Positions 19,476 through 29,209 of a stretch of 34,868 nucleotides of DNA are shown here, one piece after another. The position numbers were made by a program, and so were the translations under genes. Location: NCBI GenBank assembly GCA_020722945.1, contig DYJV01000012.1, forward strand, positions 10,963 through 45,830. Direction: 5' to 3'. The notes under the pieces are model-generated. The model was not told the DNA's origin. It was given only the letters and a program-made list of their open reading frames with translations, and did not search any database. The stretch is from Candidatus Methylomirabilis sp. (GTDB lineage: Bacteria; DYJV01). Positions within the stretch are counted from its first letter, which is position 1. Every line of letters begins with the position of its first letter.

Positions 19476-20690
19476 ATGTCATCATTTAAAGCAGCAGAAA
19501 AAATGAAAGAGATACTCGGTAGATATTTTGAAGATTTTAAAGATAGTTCTAATAAAGTAGCATGGGTTACCAGTGTTGGACCTGCAGAGCTTTTACATAG
19601 TTTTGGATTTAAAGTCTATTATCCTGAAAATCATGGTGCAATGCTTGGTGCAAGTAAAAGAGCATCAGATTACATACCATACGCAAATGCCGTAGGATAC
19701 TCACCAGAGATATGCTCCTACCTTACAAGTGATGTAGGTGCATTTTTAAAGGGTGAGACACCTATGTCAAAAGCTTATGGGCTTAAAAGTGTCCCAAAAC
19801 CTGATATCTTGGTATACAACACAAACCAATGCAGAGATGTTCAGGACTGGTTTCTCTTTTATGGCAAATATTTCAATGTTCCTGTAATAGGTGTGAGCTC
19901 ACCTAAAAATATAAATGAGGTTGACGATGTTGTAATTAATGATGTTGCAAATCAAATCAGGTCTCTTGTCCCTACTCTTGAAAAAGTATCAGGAGTAAAA
20001 TTTGACTTAGATAGATTTAAAGAAGTAGTGAAAAAATCTTACGATACAACTATTCTCTGGAAAGAGTGCCTTTTCTTTGGTAAAAATATCCCTTCACCTT
20101 TGACTTTCTTTGACTACAATATTTTTATGGCTCCTGCAGTAGTTTTAAGAGGGACAGATGACGCTATCAATTTTTATAAAGAGTTAAATAGTGAAATCAG
20201 GGAGAGAGTGTCCCAATCACTTTCAACAGTAAAAAATCAGAAAGTCCGATTGTATTGGGACGGGATGCCGGTATGGGGTAGATTGAGAATGCTTTCAGAA
20301 CTATTTAATGAGTTAGGTGTAGCAATAGTTGTCTCAACATACTGTAATAGCTGGATATTTGAAGATTTTGGCTACGATTTTAACAAACCTTTTGAAAGTA
20401 TGGCAAAAGCATACCTTGAGCTCTTTATCGTCCGTTCAGAACCTGTGAAGGAGGGGATCGTAACAAAATGGATGGATGAGTTTAAAACTGACGGAATTAT
20501 TTATCACGATGCCAAAACCTGCCCTTACAACAGTAACAGTAGATATGGTATGCCTCAGAGGATACAGAAGAAAACATCCAAACCTTACCTTATAATCAAT
20601 GGTGATCTCAATGATATGAGACTATTTTCAGATGAACAGAGCAAAACAAATGTTGAGGCTTTTGTTGAGCAGATACTTGACAACAAGTAA
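19476..20690 (+). CDS. 2-hydroxyacyl-CoA dehydratase / benzoyl-CoA reductase subunit family (HgdB/BcrC-like)
   Basis: VAWVTSVGPAELLHSFGFKVYYPENHGAMLGASKRA...GYSPEICSYLTSDVGAF...; YHDAKTCPYNSNSRYGMPQRI. Confidence 0.87.
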   Translation: MSSFKAAEKMKEILGRYFEDFKDSSNKVAWVTSVGPAELLHSFGFKVYYPENHGAMLGASKRASDYIPYANAVGYSPEICSYLTSDVGAFLKGETPMSKAYGLKSVPKPDILVYNTNQCRDVQDWFLFYGKYFNVPVIGVSSPKNINEVDDVVINDVANQIRSLVPTLEKVSGVKFDLDRFKEVVKKSYDTTILWKECLFFGKNIPSPLTFFDYNIFMAPAVVLRGTDDAINFYKELNSEIRERVSQSLSTVKNQKVRLYWDGMPVWGRLRMLSELFNELGVAIVVSTYCNSWIFEDFGYDFNKPFESMAKAYLELFIVRSEPVKEGIVTKWMDEFKTDGIIYHDAKTCPYNSNSRYGMPQRIQKKTSKPYLIINGDLNDMRLFSDEQSKTNVEAFVEQILDNK

Positions 20691-20934
20691 ATTCATTAAA
20701 TTTTTTGATAAAGTAAGAAATTTTTATTAGATTTACAAAATTACTGCAGAATATAAAAACTATTTTAAATTAAATATTTTAGTTACTTTAATAATAAATT
20801 GCTTTTATCTTACTTATCGGAGTTACAAATGGGAAAACTTTATAAAATTAACTTTCTTATTGCTCCTAATTGTGTTTAACTATTTAATTCCAATATATCC
20901 AAAATAGTAAAACAAGGAGTTAACAAAAAAATAT

Positions 20935-21867
20935 ATGGATAAATTGAAACATATCTTTGGTCCCGTCCCTTCAAGGAGATTAGGGGTTTCACTCGGAGTT
21001 GATCTTGTCCCACACAAAACCTGCAATCTTAACTGCGTTTACTGTGAGTGTGGATTAACTACAAATCATACAAACAAAAGGAGAGAGTATGTCAAAGCAG
21101 ACAAGATCAAACAGGAGCTTGATTTTTATTTTAAAGAGAGAAGAGAGCTTGATTTTATAACATTCTCAGGAGCAGGTGAGCCTCTGCTCAATTCAAAAAT
21201 AGGTGAAGTAGCAACATATATCAAAAATAATTTTAGTGGTTATCAAATAGCTCTACTTACAAATGGAATCCTTCTATCAGAAGAGAGTATCATAAATGAG
21301 ATAAAAGATATTGACCTTATCATCCCTTCACTTGATGCTGCAAGTGAAGATATTTTTAAAAAAATCAATAAACCACATAAGGATATTATTTTTAAAGATT
21401 ATATTAATGGACTTACTAATTTGAGGAAACATTTTCACAATCAGATATGGCTTGAAGTTTTTTTTATCAAAGGTATTAATGATTCCAAAGATCAAATATC
21501 AGAGATAAACGAAATAATAAAAGATATAAACCCTGACAAAATCCAGATAAACACAGTTGACAGACCACCAGCTTTAGAAAATATATGCCCTATTGATATC
21601 GAAAAAGCTGAACAGATAAGGGAGATATTAGGTAGTAGAGCTGAGATAGTTGGTAATTTCAGGGATAAAAAGATTGCAGCAAATGAGAGTATCGAGTTGC
21701 TCAAGAATTCCCTTTTACGCCGTCCACTTACCATTGATGATATCAGAAGTGTTACATCTATGCATACAAATGAGATAAATAAACTTTTAGATATTCTTGA
21801 AAAAGATGGCGATATTGAAACTTTCAGGAGTGAAAGAGGGATATTTTATAAGTTGAGGGGTAATTAA
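20935..21867 (+). CDS. Radical SAM protein (COG0731-like)
   Basis: FGPVPSRRLGVSLGVDLVPHKTCNLNCVYCECG (CxxxCxxC); TFSGAGEPLLNSKIGE. Confidence 0.9.
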   Translation: MDKLKHIFGPVPSRRLGVSLGVDLVPHKTCNLNCVYCECGLTTNHTNKRREYVKADKIKQELDFYFKERRELDFITFSGAGEPLLNSKIGEVATYIKNNFSGYQIALLTNGILLSEESIINEIKDIDLIIPSLDAASEDIFKKINKPHKDIIFKDYINGLTNLRKHFHNQIWLEVFFIKGINDSKDQISEINEIIKDINPDKIQINTVDRPPALENICPIDIEKAEQIREILGSRAEIVGNFRDKKIAANESIELLKNSLLRRPLTIDDIRSVTSMHTNEINKLLDILEKDGDIETFRSERGIFYKLRGN

Positions 21868-22685
21868 TGAATAATATATTCATAGTGGCAACACCAATAG
21901 GAAATCTCGATGACTTCTCATTTAGAGCTTTAAAAACATTGAGAAATGTTGACTTGATACTTGCAGAGGATACGAGGGTCACCAAAAAACTACTCGATAG
22001 ATACGGGATATCTAAAAAAATCATAAGTTTTAACGAACACAACGAACAATCGAAACTTACTTATCTCAAAACTAATTTGAATCAGTTTAAAAATATAGCA
22101 TTGCTTTCAGATGCAGGAACACCCTTGATTTCAGATCCCGGTAAAAGTCTCGTCCAATTTGCTTTTGATAACAATCTTAAAGTTACCCCTATCCCTGGTC
22201 CATCAGCATTGACAACACTCATTTCAGTTGCACCTTTTGAAGTGAGAGAGTTTACATTTTTAGGATTCCTTGAAAAGAGAGCCACACTTAAAAATGACCA
22301 GATTCAAAAAGCGTTAGAGAGCAACACTACTTTTATATTCTTCGAATCTCCAAATAGGATTATCGAAACTTTGGAAATCCTTGCCAAATTTGACAGCAAA
22401 AGGATGCTTCTTGTAGGAAGAGAGCTAACAAAGCTCTTTGAGGAGATTATTTATCTCAATTCAAAAGAAGCATTGGAGCACTTCAAAAATCATCCACCAA
22501 AGGGGGAATTTGTGATTGCTGTTTCAAAGAGTGACCAAAATGAATCAAAAGATGAAGAGATATACCTTGAAGATATCAAACTCCTCAAAGATATAGGAAT
22601 CTCATCAAAAGATATAACAACCTTTATTTCTAAAAAATATAACTTGAAAAAAAACTCTATTTACAATAAAATTCTGAAAACATAA
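21867..22685 (+). CDS. rsmI: 16S rRNA (cytidine(1402)-2'-O)-methyltransferase
   Basis: NNIFIVATPIGNLDDFSFRALKTLRNVDLILAEDTRVTKKLLDRYGI; LLSDAGTPLISDPG; GPSALTTLISVA. Confidence 0.95.
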   Translation: MNNIFIVATPIGNLDDFSFRALKTLRNVDLILAEDTRVTKKLLDRYGISKKIISFNEHNEQSKLTYLKTNLNQFKNIALLSDAGTPLISDPGKSLVQFAFDNNLKVTPIPGPSALTTLISVAPFEVREFTFLGFLEKRATLKNDQIQKALESNTTFIFFESPNRIIETLEILAKFDSKRMLLVGRELTKLFEEIIYLNSKEALEHFKNHPPKGEFVIAVSKSDQNESKDEEIYLEDIKLLKDIGISSKDITTFISKKYNLKKNSIYNKILKT

Positions 22686-22705
22686 AATGAAAAAAATTGG
22701 AAAAT

Positions 22706-24100
22706 ATGAATATAAATAAGCATACACCATTTAATATAGATGCAGAAAAAGCAGTTTTAGGTGCAATATTCCTCGATAATAGGATTATTGATACTCTTGT
22801 TGAGATATTATCAGAAAAAGATTTTTACCAAACAAATTATCAAATACTTTTCAAATCAATAATAGCTCTTTACAAAAAGAGAGAACCTATTGATATACTT
22901 ACATTATCAGAGTATCTCAAAAAAACAAAGGAGCTTGAGCTTGTAGGCGGGGTCAGTGAAATATCTTCAATACTTGATGAAGTTCCTACATCTGCCAATT
23001 TCAAACAGTATGCGAAAATAGTCAAAGAGAAATCTATACTCAGAGAAATTATACGAACTGCTACAGAGATAGTAGAGTTAAGCATGGCAGAACCTGAAGA
23101 TTTGGAAGAATTTCTCGACTTAATAGAGAAGAAGTTCTTCGAACTTAGTGAAAACCGCTTTGAAACATCATATTTTGATATCAAAACTCTCATCTGGGAA
23201 GCTGTTCAGTCTGTAGAGGATCTTTATAAAAAGAAGAGACATACATCAGGGGTTGAAAGTGGATTTTACGACCTTGATGACAAGACAAGTGGATTTCAAC
23301 CATCTGATCTAATAATTATAGCAGGTCGTCCAAGCATGGGTAAAACTGCATTTTCACTTAACATCGCACAGCATATAGCAGTTGAAAGAAAGATACCAGT
23401 AGCCTTCTTCTCACTCGAAATGTCAAAGGAGCAGCTTGCCATGAGACTCCTTTCAAGTGCAACTGGAATAAGCTCAAAGCAGCTTAGAACAGGGATGATA
23501 GCAAAAGATGAGTGGCCAAAGATAAGCTATGCAGCAGGGGCACTTTCAGATGGTAAGCTTTTCATCGATGACACACCTGCAATGACAATACTTGAAATAC
23601 GTGCAAAAGCAAGAAGACTTAAAGCCCAAGAGGATATTCAAATTCTTATGGTAGATTATCTTCAGTTAATCCGTGGATTGACATCAAAAGATAATTCAAG
23701 GGAGCGGGAGATTTCAGAGATTTCAAGATCACTCAAAAATCTTGCAAGAGAGTTGAAGATCCCTGTAATAGCATTATCTCAGCTCAACCGTAGCTTGGAA
23801 ACACGTTCAGACAAAAGACCACAGCTATCAGACCTTAGAGAATCTGGTGCAATTGAGCAAGATGCTGATGTGATAATATTTATATACAGAGATGAGGTTT
23901 ACAACAAAGATAAACAGGATAACAAAGGTTCTGCAGAGATAATTATAGGTAAGCAGCGTAACGGTCCAACAGGGGTGGTAAATCTCTTTTTTGACAGTGA
24001 GAAAACTACTTTTAGAAATCTGGCAACAGGGCACAATATGGATCTCCTCTCTGATTACGAACCTTCTTCAAAAGAGGATACATCCTTTAATGAAATATAG
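22706..24100 (+). CDS. dnaB: Replicative DNA helicase
   Basis: PFNIDAEKAVLGAIFLDNRIID; LIIIAGRPSMGKTAFSLNIAQ; LMVDYLQLIRG; LRESGAIEQDADVIIFIYRDEVY. Confidence 0.96.
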   Translation: MNINKHTPFNIDAEKAVLGAIFLDNRIIDTLVEILSEKDFYQTNYQILFKSIIALYKKREPIDILTLSEYLKKTKELELVGGVSEISSILDEVPTSANFKQYAKIVKEKSILREIIRTATEIVELSMAEPEDLEEFLDLIEKKFFELSENRFETSYFDIKTLIWEAVQSVEDLYKKKRHTSGVESGFYDLDDKTSGFQPSDLIIIAGRPSMGKTAFSLNIAQHIAVERKIPVAFFSLEMSKEQLAMRLLSSATGISSKQLRTGMIAKDEWPKISYAAGALSDGKLFIDDTPAMTILEIRAKARRLKAQEDIQILMVDYLQLIRGLTSKDNSREREISEISRSLKNLARELKIPVIALSQLNRSLETRSDKRPQLSDLRESGAIEQDADVIIFIYRDEVYNKDKQDNKGSAEIIIGKQRNGPTGVVNLFFDSEKTTFRNLATGHNMDLLSDYEPSSKEDTSFNEI

Positions 24101-25166
24101 CCAAATGGATACAACCAAATATTGGATTGCACTTAAGAAACTTCCCAGAGTAGGTGATATAACCTTCATAAAACTTATAAAAAATGGTGATGACATCTGT
24201 GATACTTTTAACCAGCACACTTGTGAGAAAAGTTTTAAAGATGAAACACTTACTCTTGCTGAGAGAGAGCTTAATATATGCCGACAATTAGGTATAACCG
24301 TAATTAGATATACAGATGATATTTATCCAGAAACCTTAAAAGAGATCTATTCACCCCCCCCTATCTTATACGCTCTTGGAAAGATAGATATATTATCCCA
24401 AAAAGATAAGGTTGCAATAGTAGGTTCAAGGAACCCTACTATCTATGGTAAAAATGCAACCATAGAGATTGTAAAGAATCTTTCAGGGCTTAATATTGTT
24501 ACAGTAAGTGGTTTTGCAAAGGGGATTGATACAATTGTCCATGAAACAAGTATTAACAACAAAATTTCTACAATTGGTGTATTAGGTTGTGGGATAAACA
24601 TCATCTACCCTGCAAGTAACAAAAATTTATACAAAGAGATGATACGGGATAATCTTCTAATTACTGAATTTGATATTGACACTAAACCAGATTCAGTAAA
24701 TTTCCCAAAGAGAAATAGAATAATAAGTGGAATAAGTAAATCTATTGTTGTAACAGAAGCTTCAATGAATAGTGGTTCTCTGATAACAGCGGAGTTTGGG
24801 AACAATCAGGGTAAAGATATATTTGCTATCCCAGGCTCTATCTTCAGCTACAAATCTCAAGGGACAAATTTTCTGATAAAAAGTGGAGCTTACCTTCTAC
24901 AAAACTCCAAAGATATCTTAGAGATATCCTTTCCTCACAAAGTAGAGGATTATCCGAAAAATACAAAAATTTCAGAACCTAAAATATTTACAAATGAAGG
25001 GGTAAAAAAAATATACGAGCTGATAGAGAAAGAATCACCCACATTAGACAACTTAATCTTAAAAAGCAGATTGACAACTTCAGAGATTTTACCCATACTG
25101 ACAAATTTACAGATACTTGGCTACATAAAAGAGGGGAGCGGAAAGATATATGAGGCAGTTAATTAA
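24090..25166 (+). CDS. dprA: DNA processing protein
   Basis: VAIVGSRNPTIYGKNATIEIVKNLSGLNIVTVSGFAKGIDTIVHETS; KRNRIISGISKSIVVTEASMNSGSLITAEFGNNQGKDIFAIPGSI. Likely start is the internal ATG at 24090 overlapping the dnaB stop. Confidence 0.94.
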   Translation: MKYSQMDTTKYWIALKKLPRVGDITFIKLIKNGDDICDTFNQHTCEKSFKDETLTLAERELNICRQLGITVIRYTDDIYPETLKEIYSPPPILYALGKIDILSQKDKVAIVGSRNPTIYGKNATIEIVKNLSGLNIVTVSGFAKGIDTIVHETSINNKISTIGVLGCGINIIYPASNKNLYKEMIRDNLLITEFDIDTKPDSVNFPKRNRIISGISKSIVVTEASMNSGSLITAEFGNNQGKDIFAIPGSIFSYKSQGTNFLIKSGAYLLQNSKDILEISFPHKVEDYPKNTKISEPKIFTNEGVKKIYELIEKESPTLDNLILKSRLTTSEILPILTNLQILGYIKEGSGKIYEAVN

Positions 25167-25710
25167 AAATATTATATTTATCTTAACAGTATTACTTTTA
25201 TTTGCAGGACATATCAGTTCAAAAGAGAGTTTAGAACATATAGAGATCTACGACAATGGAACTTTGATATTAAAATTATCAAAATCGATAGATACAAACC
25301 TTAAAGATTATATAAACACAGGGGTACCTTTTGAAGCAACTATCAATCTCAAACTTAATAAAGAGGGATTTTGGTTTATACTTAGTGATAAAATAATCAA
25401 AGAATACATAGCATCATTCAAATTCTCTTACAACATAATATACAAAAAATATACCCTTCAAAACAATGAAAAATCGCTTTCATTTGAAGATTATAAATCT
25501 TTTGTAGCAACATTGGGCAATATCAGTATCAATTCATTTATCCCTAAAGAAAGTATAATCAGCCCTAAAAATTACTATATCGAATTGGTTGTAGATTACC
25601 ACCCCGAAAAGGGTAACATTGAAATGAACAGTATAAATATGCTCCCTAAGAACAGCACATATAAAATAGAGAGAAAACTCTATCTACAGGATATAATTTG
25701 GAAAAATTAG
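25150..25710 (+). CDS. DUF4390-like periplasmic/secreted protein
   Basis: N-terminal signal-like segment; sits directly upstream of an NtrY-like kinase; sequence pattern resembles DUF4390. Confidence 0.6.
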   Translation: MRQLIKNIIFILTVLLLFAGHISSKESLEHIEIYDNGTLILKLSKSIDTNLKDYINTGVPFEATINLKLNKEGFWFILSDKIIKEYIASFKFSYNIIYKKYTLQNNEKSLSFEDYKSFVATLGNISINSFIPKESIISPKNYYIELVVDYHPEKGNIEMNSINMLPKNSTYKIERKLYLQDIIWKN

Positions 25711-27839
25711 ATGAAAAGATAAGGGAACAGTTTAAAAGAGAGCGTGAGAAAAAGTTAATAATTATAACTTTTATCCTCCTCTTAATAGGGACAGCAATAC
25801 AAGTATATTACTCCCATGTAACCTTCAATAATACATCTTTGCCATCCAACATAGTTGTATTTAGTTTGATAAATATCAATATCATTCTGATAATACTCCT
25901 TCTTTTTCTAATTTTTAGAAACCTTGTAAAGATATTTTTTGATAAAGATCAGAAGAAAGTAAAAAAATTAAGGCGTAAACTTGTTATATCATTTTTTCTA
26001 TTTACAACAGTCCCAACAATACTACTTTTCATAACATCATCTGTTATAATAAAGAGTAGCATATCAAGCTGGTTTAATAAAAAGGTTGAAGATAATCTTG
26101 AAGCATCACTTAAAATAGCTGATGAATATTATGAAGAGAAAAAGACAGAGACCATCTACTATGCAAAAAGAATTTACAGTGATTACTTGAATAATCGTCT
26201 TAAAGTTGATTATCCTATCGTAAATGGTTACATTATTACCAACAAAAATAAGATAGCCAAAATTGAATGTTTCCCTGCAAAGATAGAGAAAAAATTTTTA
26301 GAACCCAATGTTGACAAAATTCTATCATACATAGCTGACAATAAGAATATTGAAGGGACAGATATACTTTCAATTGGTAAGAAGGAGATTATCTTCGGAT
26401 TTTATAAAGGGAAAAACAGTGTATCTGTAATTACATTCTTTGTTACTTCAATGAAGCTTACAAAAGCCACAAAATCAATATCCCAAAATATTACAGAGTA
26501 TTCATACCTTAAATTAATGAAAAGCCCTATTCAAAAAATATATATCTTATCTCTGATGATAGTTACAGCAGTCATAATATTTTCAGCAACATGGTTTGGA
26601 TTTTCAATGGCAAAATATATCTCAACACCTATAAACAAGCTCCTCAAAGCAACCGAAGAGGTGGGGAGAGGAAATCTCGATTACGAAATTGACATCCAAT
26701 CTCAAGATGAGATAAAACTCCTTGTTGAATCATTTAAAAAAATGGTTACAGAGCTCAAAACTTCAAGGAGAAGCATACTCGAACGGCAGCAATATATTGA
26801 AGCAATAATAAACAATGTAAACAGTGGGGTAGTATCAATAGATAAAAATGGGATAATAAATACTATAAACCACTTTGTTGAAAATATTATAGATATAAAG
26901 AAGATAAATATTGTAGGATTTCACTTCAACAATTGTGGAAATGAAGTTTTCAAAAAGATGTTGAATGAGCTTATGGATGAATTCAAACTAAATGGCACCT
27001 TTAATATTAACAAAAATATTATATTAAATTCAAATATAGTAATCTTATCAATATTCGGAACCATCCTTATAGGGGCAAATGATGAAATACTTGGATACTT
27101 GTTGGTTATGACTGATCTTACACAGACGACTATTGCTCAGAGAGCTGCTGCTTGGAGAGAAGTTGCAAAAAGGGTAGCACACGAGATAAAGAATCCCCTC
27201 ACCCCTATCCAACTCTCTGCACAACGGCTAAAAAGGAAATATTCCGACACTCTTGGCAGTAATCGGGAAGATTTTATAAAAATGACCAATAATATCATAG
27301 AGTATGTAGATATTATAAGAAATATGGTCAATGAATTTTCAAAATTTGCTAAAATGCCAGACATAAAAGTTGAATCATACCAATTAAACAACATTATATC
27401 AGAGATGTTACCACTATTTAAAAATTCTTACAAGGGTATCAAATTCAATCTCTCCCTTGATGAGAATTTACCAAAAATCAATCTTGACAGAAAACAGATA
27501 TATCAAGTAGTAACAAACATACTCAAAAATGCTGTTGAATCTTTTAAAAATATAGAGAGAGATGAAAAGAGAATCAATATAAAAACTGTCTATAATCATG
27601 AGTTCAAAAAAGCTTCACTTATAACCGAAGATAATGGCATAGGGATAAATGAAGAGATAAGGGAGAAGATATTTGAACCATACTTTTCCACAAAAAAAGA
27701 TGGGACAGGAATTGGGCTTGCAATTGTAAAATCAATAATAGAGAGCCACAACTCCACTATTGATGTCTACCCTAATACCCCATACGGCACAATAATCGAA
27801 ATAAGTTTTTTAAATGTTGAGCAGGAGGAATCTGTATGA
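25698..27839 (+). CDS. NtrY-like membrane sensor histidine kinase
   Basis: TM segments, HAMP (ISTPINKLLKATEEVGRGNLDYEI), PAS, H-box REVAKRVAHEIKNPLTPIQLSAQRLKRKY, G-box GTGIGLAIVKSIIE. TTG start overlapping the upstream gene. Confidence 0.92.
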   Translation: MEKLDEKIREQFKREREKKLIIITFILLLIGTAIQVYYSHVTFNNTSLPSNIVVFSLININIILIILLLFLIFRNLVKIFFDKDQKKVKKLRRKLVISFFLFTTVPTILLFITSSVIIKSSISSWFNKKVEDNLEASLKIADEYYEEKKTETIYYAKRIYSDYLNNRLKVDYPIVNGYIITNKNKIAKIECFPAKIEKKFLEPNVDKILSYIADNKNIEGTDILSIGKKEIIFGFYKGKNSVSVITFFVTSMKLTKATKSISQNITEYSYLKLMKSPIQKIYILSLMIVTAVIIFSATWFGFSMAKYISTPINKLLKATEEVGRGNLDYEIDIQSQDEIKLLVESFKKMVTELKTSRRSILERQQYIEAIINNVNSGVVSIDKNGIINTINHFVENIIDIKKINIVGFHFNNCGNEVFKKMLNELMDEFKLNGTFNINKNIILNSNIVILSIFGTILIGANDEILGYLLVMTDLTQTTIAQRAAAWREVAKRVAHEIKNPLTPIQLSAQRLKRKYSDTLGSNREDFIKMTNNIIEYVDIIRNMVNEFSKFAKMPDIKVESYQLNNIISEMLPLFKNSYKGIKFNLSLDENLPKINLDRKQIYQVVTNILKNAVESFKNIERDEKRINIKTVYNHEFKKASLITEDNGIGINEEIREKIFEPYFSTKKDGTGIGLAIVKSIIESHNSTIDVYPNTPYGTIIEISFLNVEQEESV

Positions 27840-29209
27840 ACAGAAAGATATTAGTAGTAGATGATGAACATTACATCCTTGAATCTTTGAAAGATGTTCT
27901 TGAAGATGAAGGTTATATATGTTTTACAGCATCAAACGGTTATGACGGAATACGAATCATTGAGCAAGATAATCCAGATGTTGTTCTCCTCGATATATGG
28001 ATGGAGGATATGGATGGATTGGAGGTTCTAAAAAGGGTAAAGGACAACTATCCTTTACTCCCTATAATTATGATCTCTGGACATGGGAACATTGAAACAG
28101 CAGTTCAAACAACAAAGCTTGGGGCATTTGATTTTATAGAGAAACCTCTATCTCTCGATAAAGTTTTGATAATAGTAAAGAATGCCTTAAATTACAGTAG
28201 AATGCAGGAAGAGAATTTATACCTCAAATCATCCGTAATGAAAGATGAGATAATTCTCGGCAATAGCACTATTATTCAAAATCTCCTTAATGATGTTTAT
28301 AAAGTAGCTCCATCTGATAGTTGGATACTGATTACGGGTGAAAATGGTGTAGGTAAAGAGCTTGTTGCAAAGCTTATCCACAAAAAGAGTAAGAGACACG
28401 ACAAACCTTTCATTGATGTAAACTGTGCCGCAATACCTGAAGACCTGATAGAGAGTGAACTATTTGGTCATGAAAAGGGTTCTTTTACAGGTGCAATAGA
28501 GCAGAAAAAGGGTAAATTTGACCTTGCGGATACAGGGACACTCTTTCTTGATGAGATAGGCGATATGAGCCTCAAAACACAAGCAAAGATATTAAGAATA
28601 CTTCAAGAGCAGAAATTTGAAAGAGTTGGCGGGAATAATGTTATCAAGGTCGATGTCAGGGTAATTGCAGCTACAAACAAAAATTTACTTGAAGAGATCA
28701 AAAATGGAAATTTTAGAGAAGACCTCTATTATAGGCTTAATGTTGTTCCTATTCATGTCCCATCTTTAAGGGAGAGGAGAGAAGATATATCTATACTTGC
28801 AAAATATTTTATAAATAAATTTTCATTTGAGCATTCAGGTTTCTCGAAAGAGTTAAAGGATGATGCAATTAGCTATCTTCAAAAACATGAATGGAACGGG
28901 AATATAAGAGAGCTGAAGAATCTTATGGAGAGACTTGCAATTCTTACTGATGATACTGTCATAACAGCTGATCATATAAAGAAATTTCTTACGATTAACA
29001 TCAATGGAGAGAGTAAAAACTGCAATGATATAATAAACACTTACGACAATCTTGAAGAAGCAGTCAATTTTTTTGAGAAGAACTTTATAGAAGCAAAAAT
29101 TAAGCTAAATAATGGTAATATCACCAAAACTGCTGAGAAGATAGGTATAACAAGGAGAAATCTTTATAGGAAAATGAATAATCTTGATATCAAATGGGGG
29201 AATTTGTGA
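27836..29209 (+). CDS. NtrX-like sigma-54-dependent response regulator
   Basis: Receiver domain (ILVVDDEHYILESL...VVLLDIWMEDMDG...IMISGHG), AAA+ (GENGVGKELVAKLIH, ESELFGHEKGSFTGA), Fis-like C-terminus (NGNITKTAEKIGITRRNLYRKM). Confidence 0.94.
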   Translation: MNRKILVVDDEHYILESLKDVLEDEGYICFTASNGYDGIRIIEQDNPDVVLLDIWMEDMDGLEVLKRVKDNYPLLPIIMISGHGNIETAVQTTKLGAFDFIEKPLSLDKVLIIVKNALNYSRMQEENLYLKSSVMKDEIILGNSTIIQNLLNDVYKVAPSDSWILITGENGVGKELVAKLIHKKSKRHDKPFIDVNCAAIPEDLIESELFGHEKGSFTGAIEQKKGKFDLADTGTLFLDEIGDMSLKTQAKILRILQEQKFERVGGNNVIKVDVRVIAATNKNLLEEIKNGNFREDLYYRLNVVPIHVPSLRERREDISILAKYFINKFSFEHSGFSKELKDDAISYLQKHEWNGNIRELKNLMERLAILTDDTVITADHIKKFLTININGESKNCNDIINTYDNLEEAVNFFEKNFIEAKIKLNNGNITKTAEKIGITRRNLYRKMNNLDIKWGNL

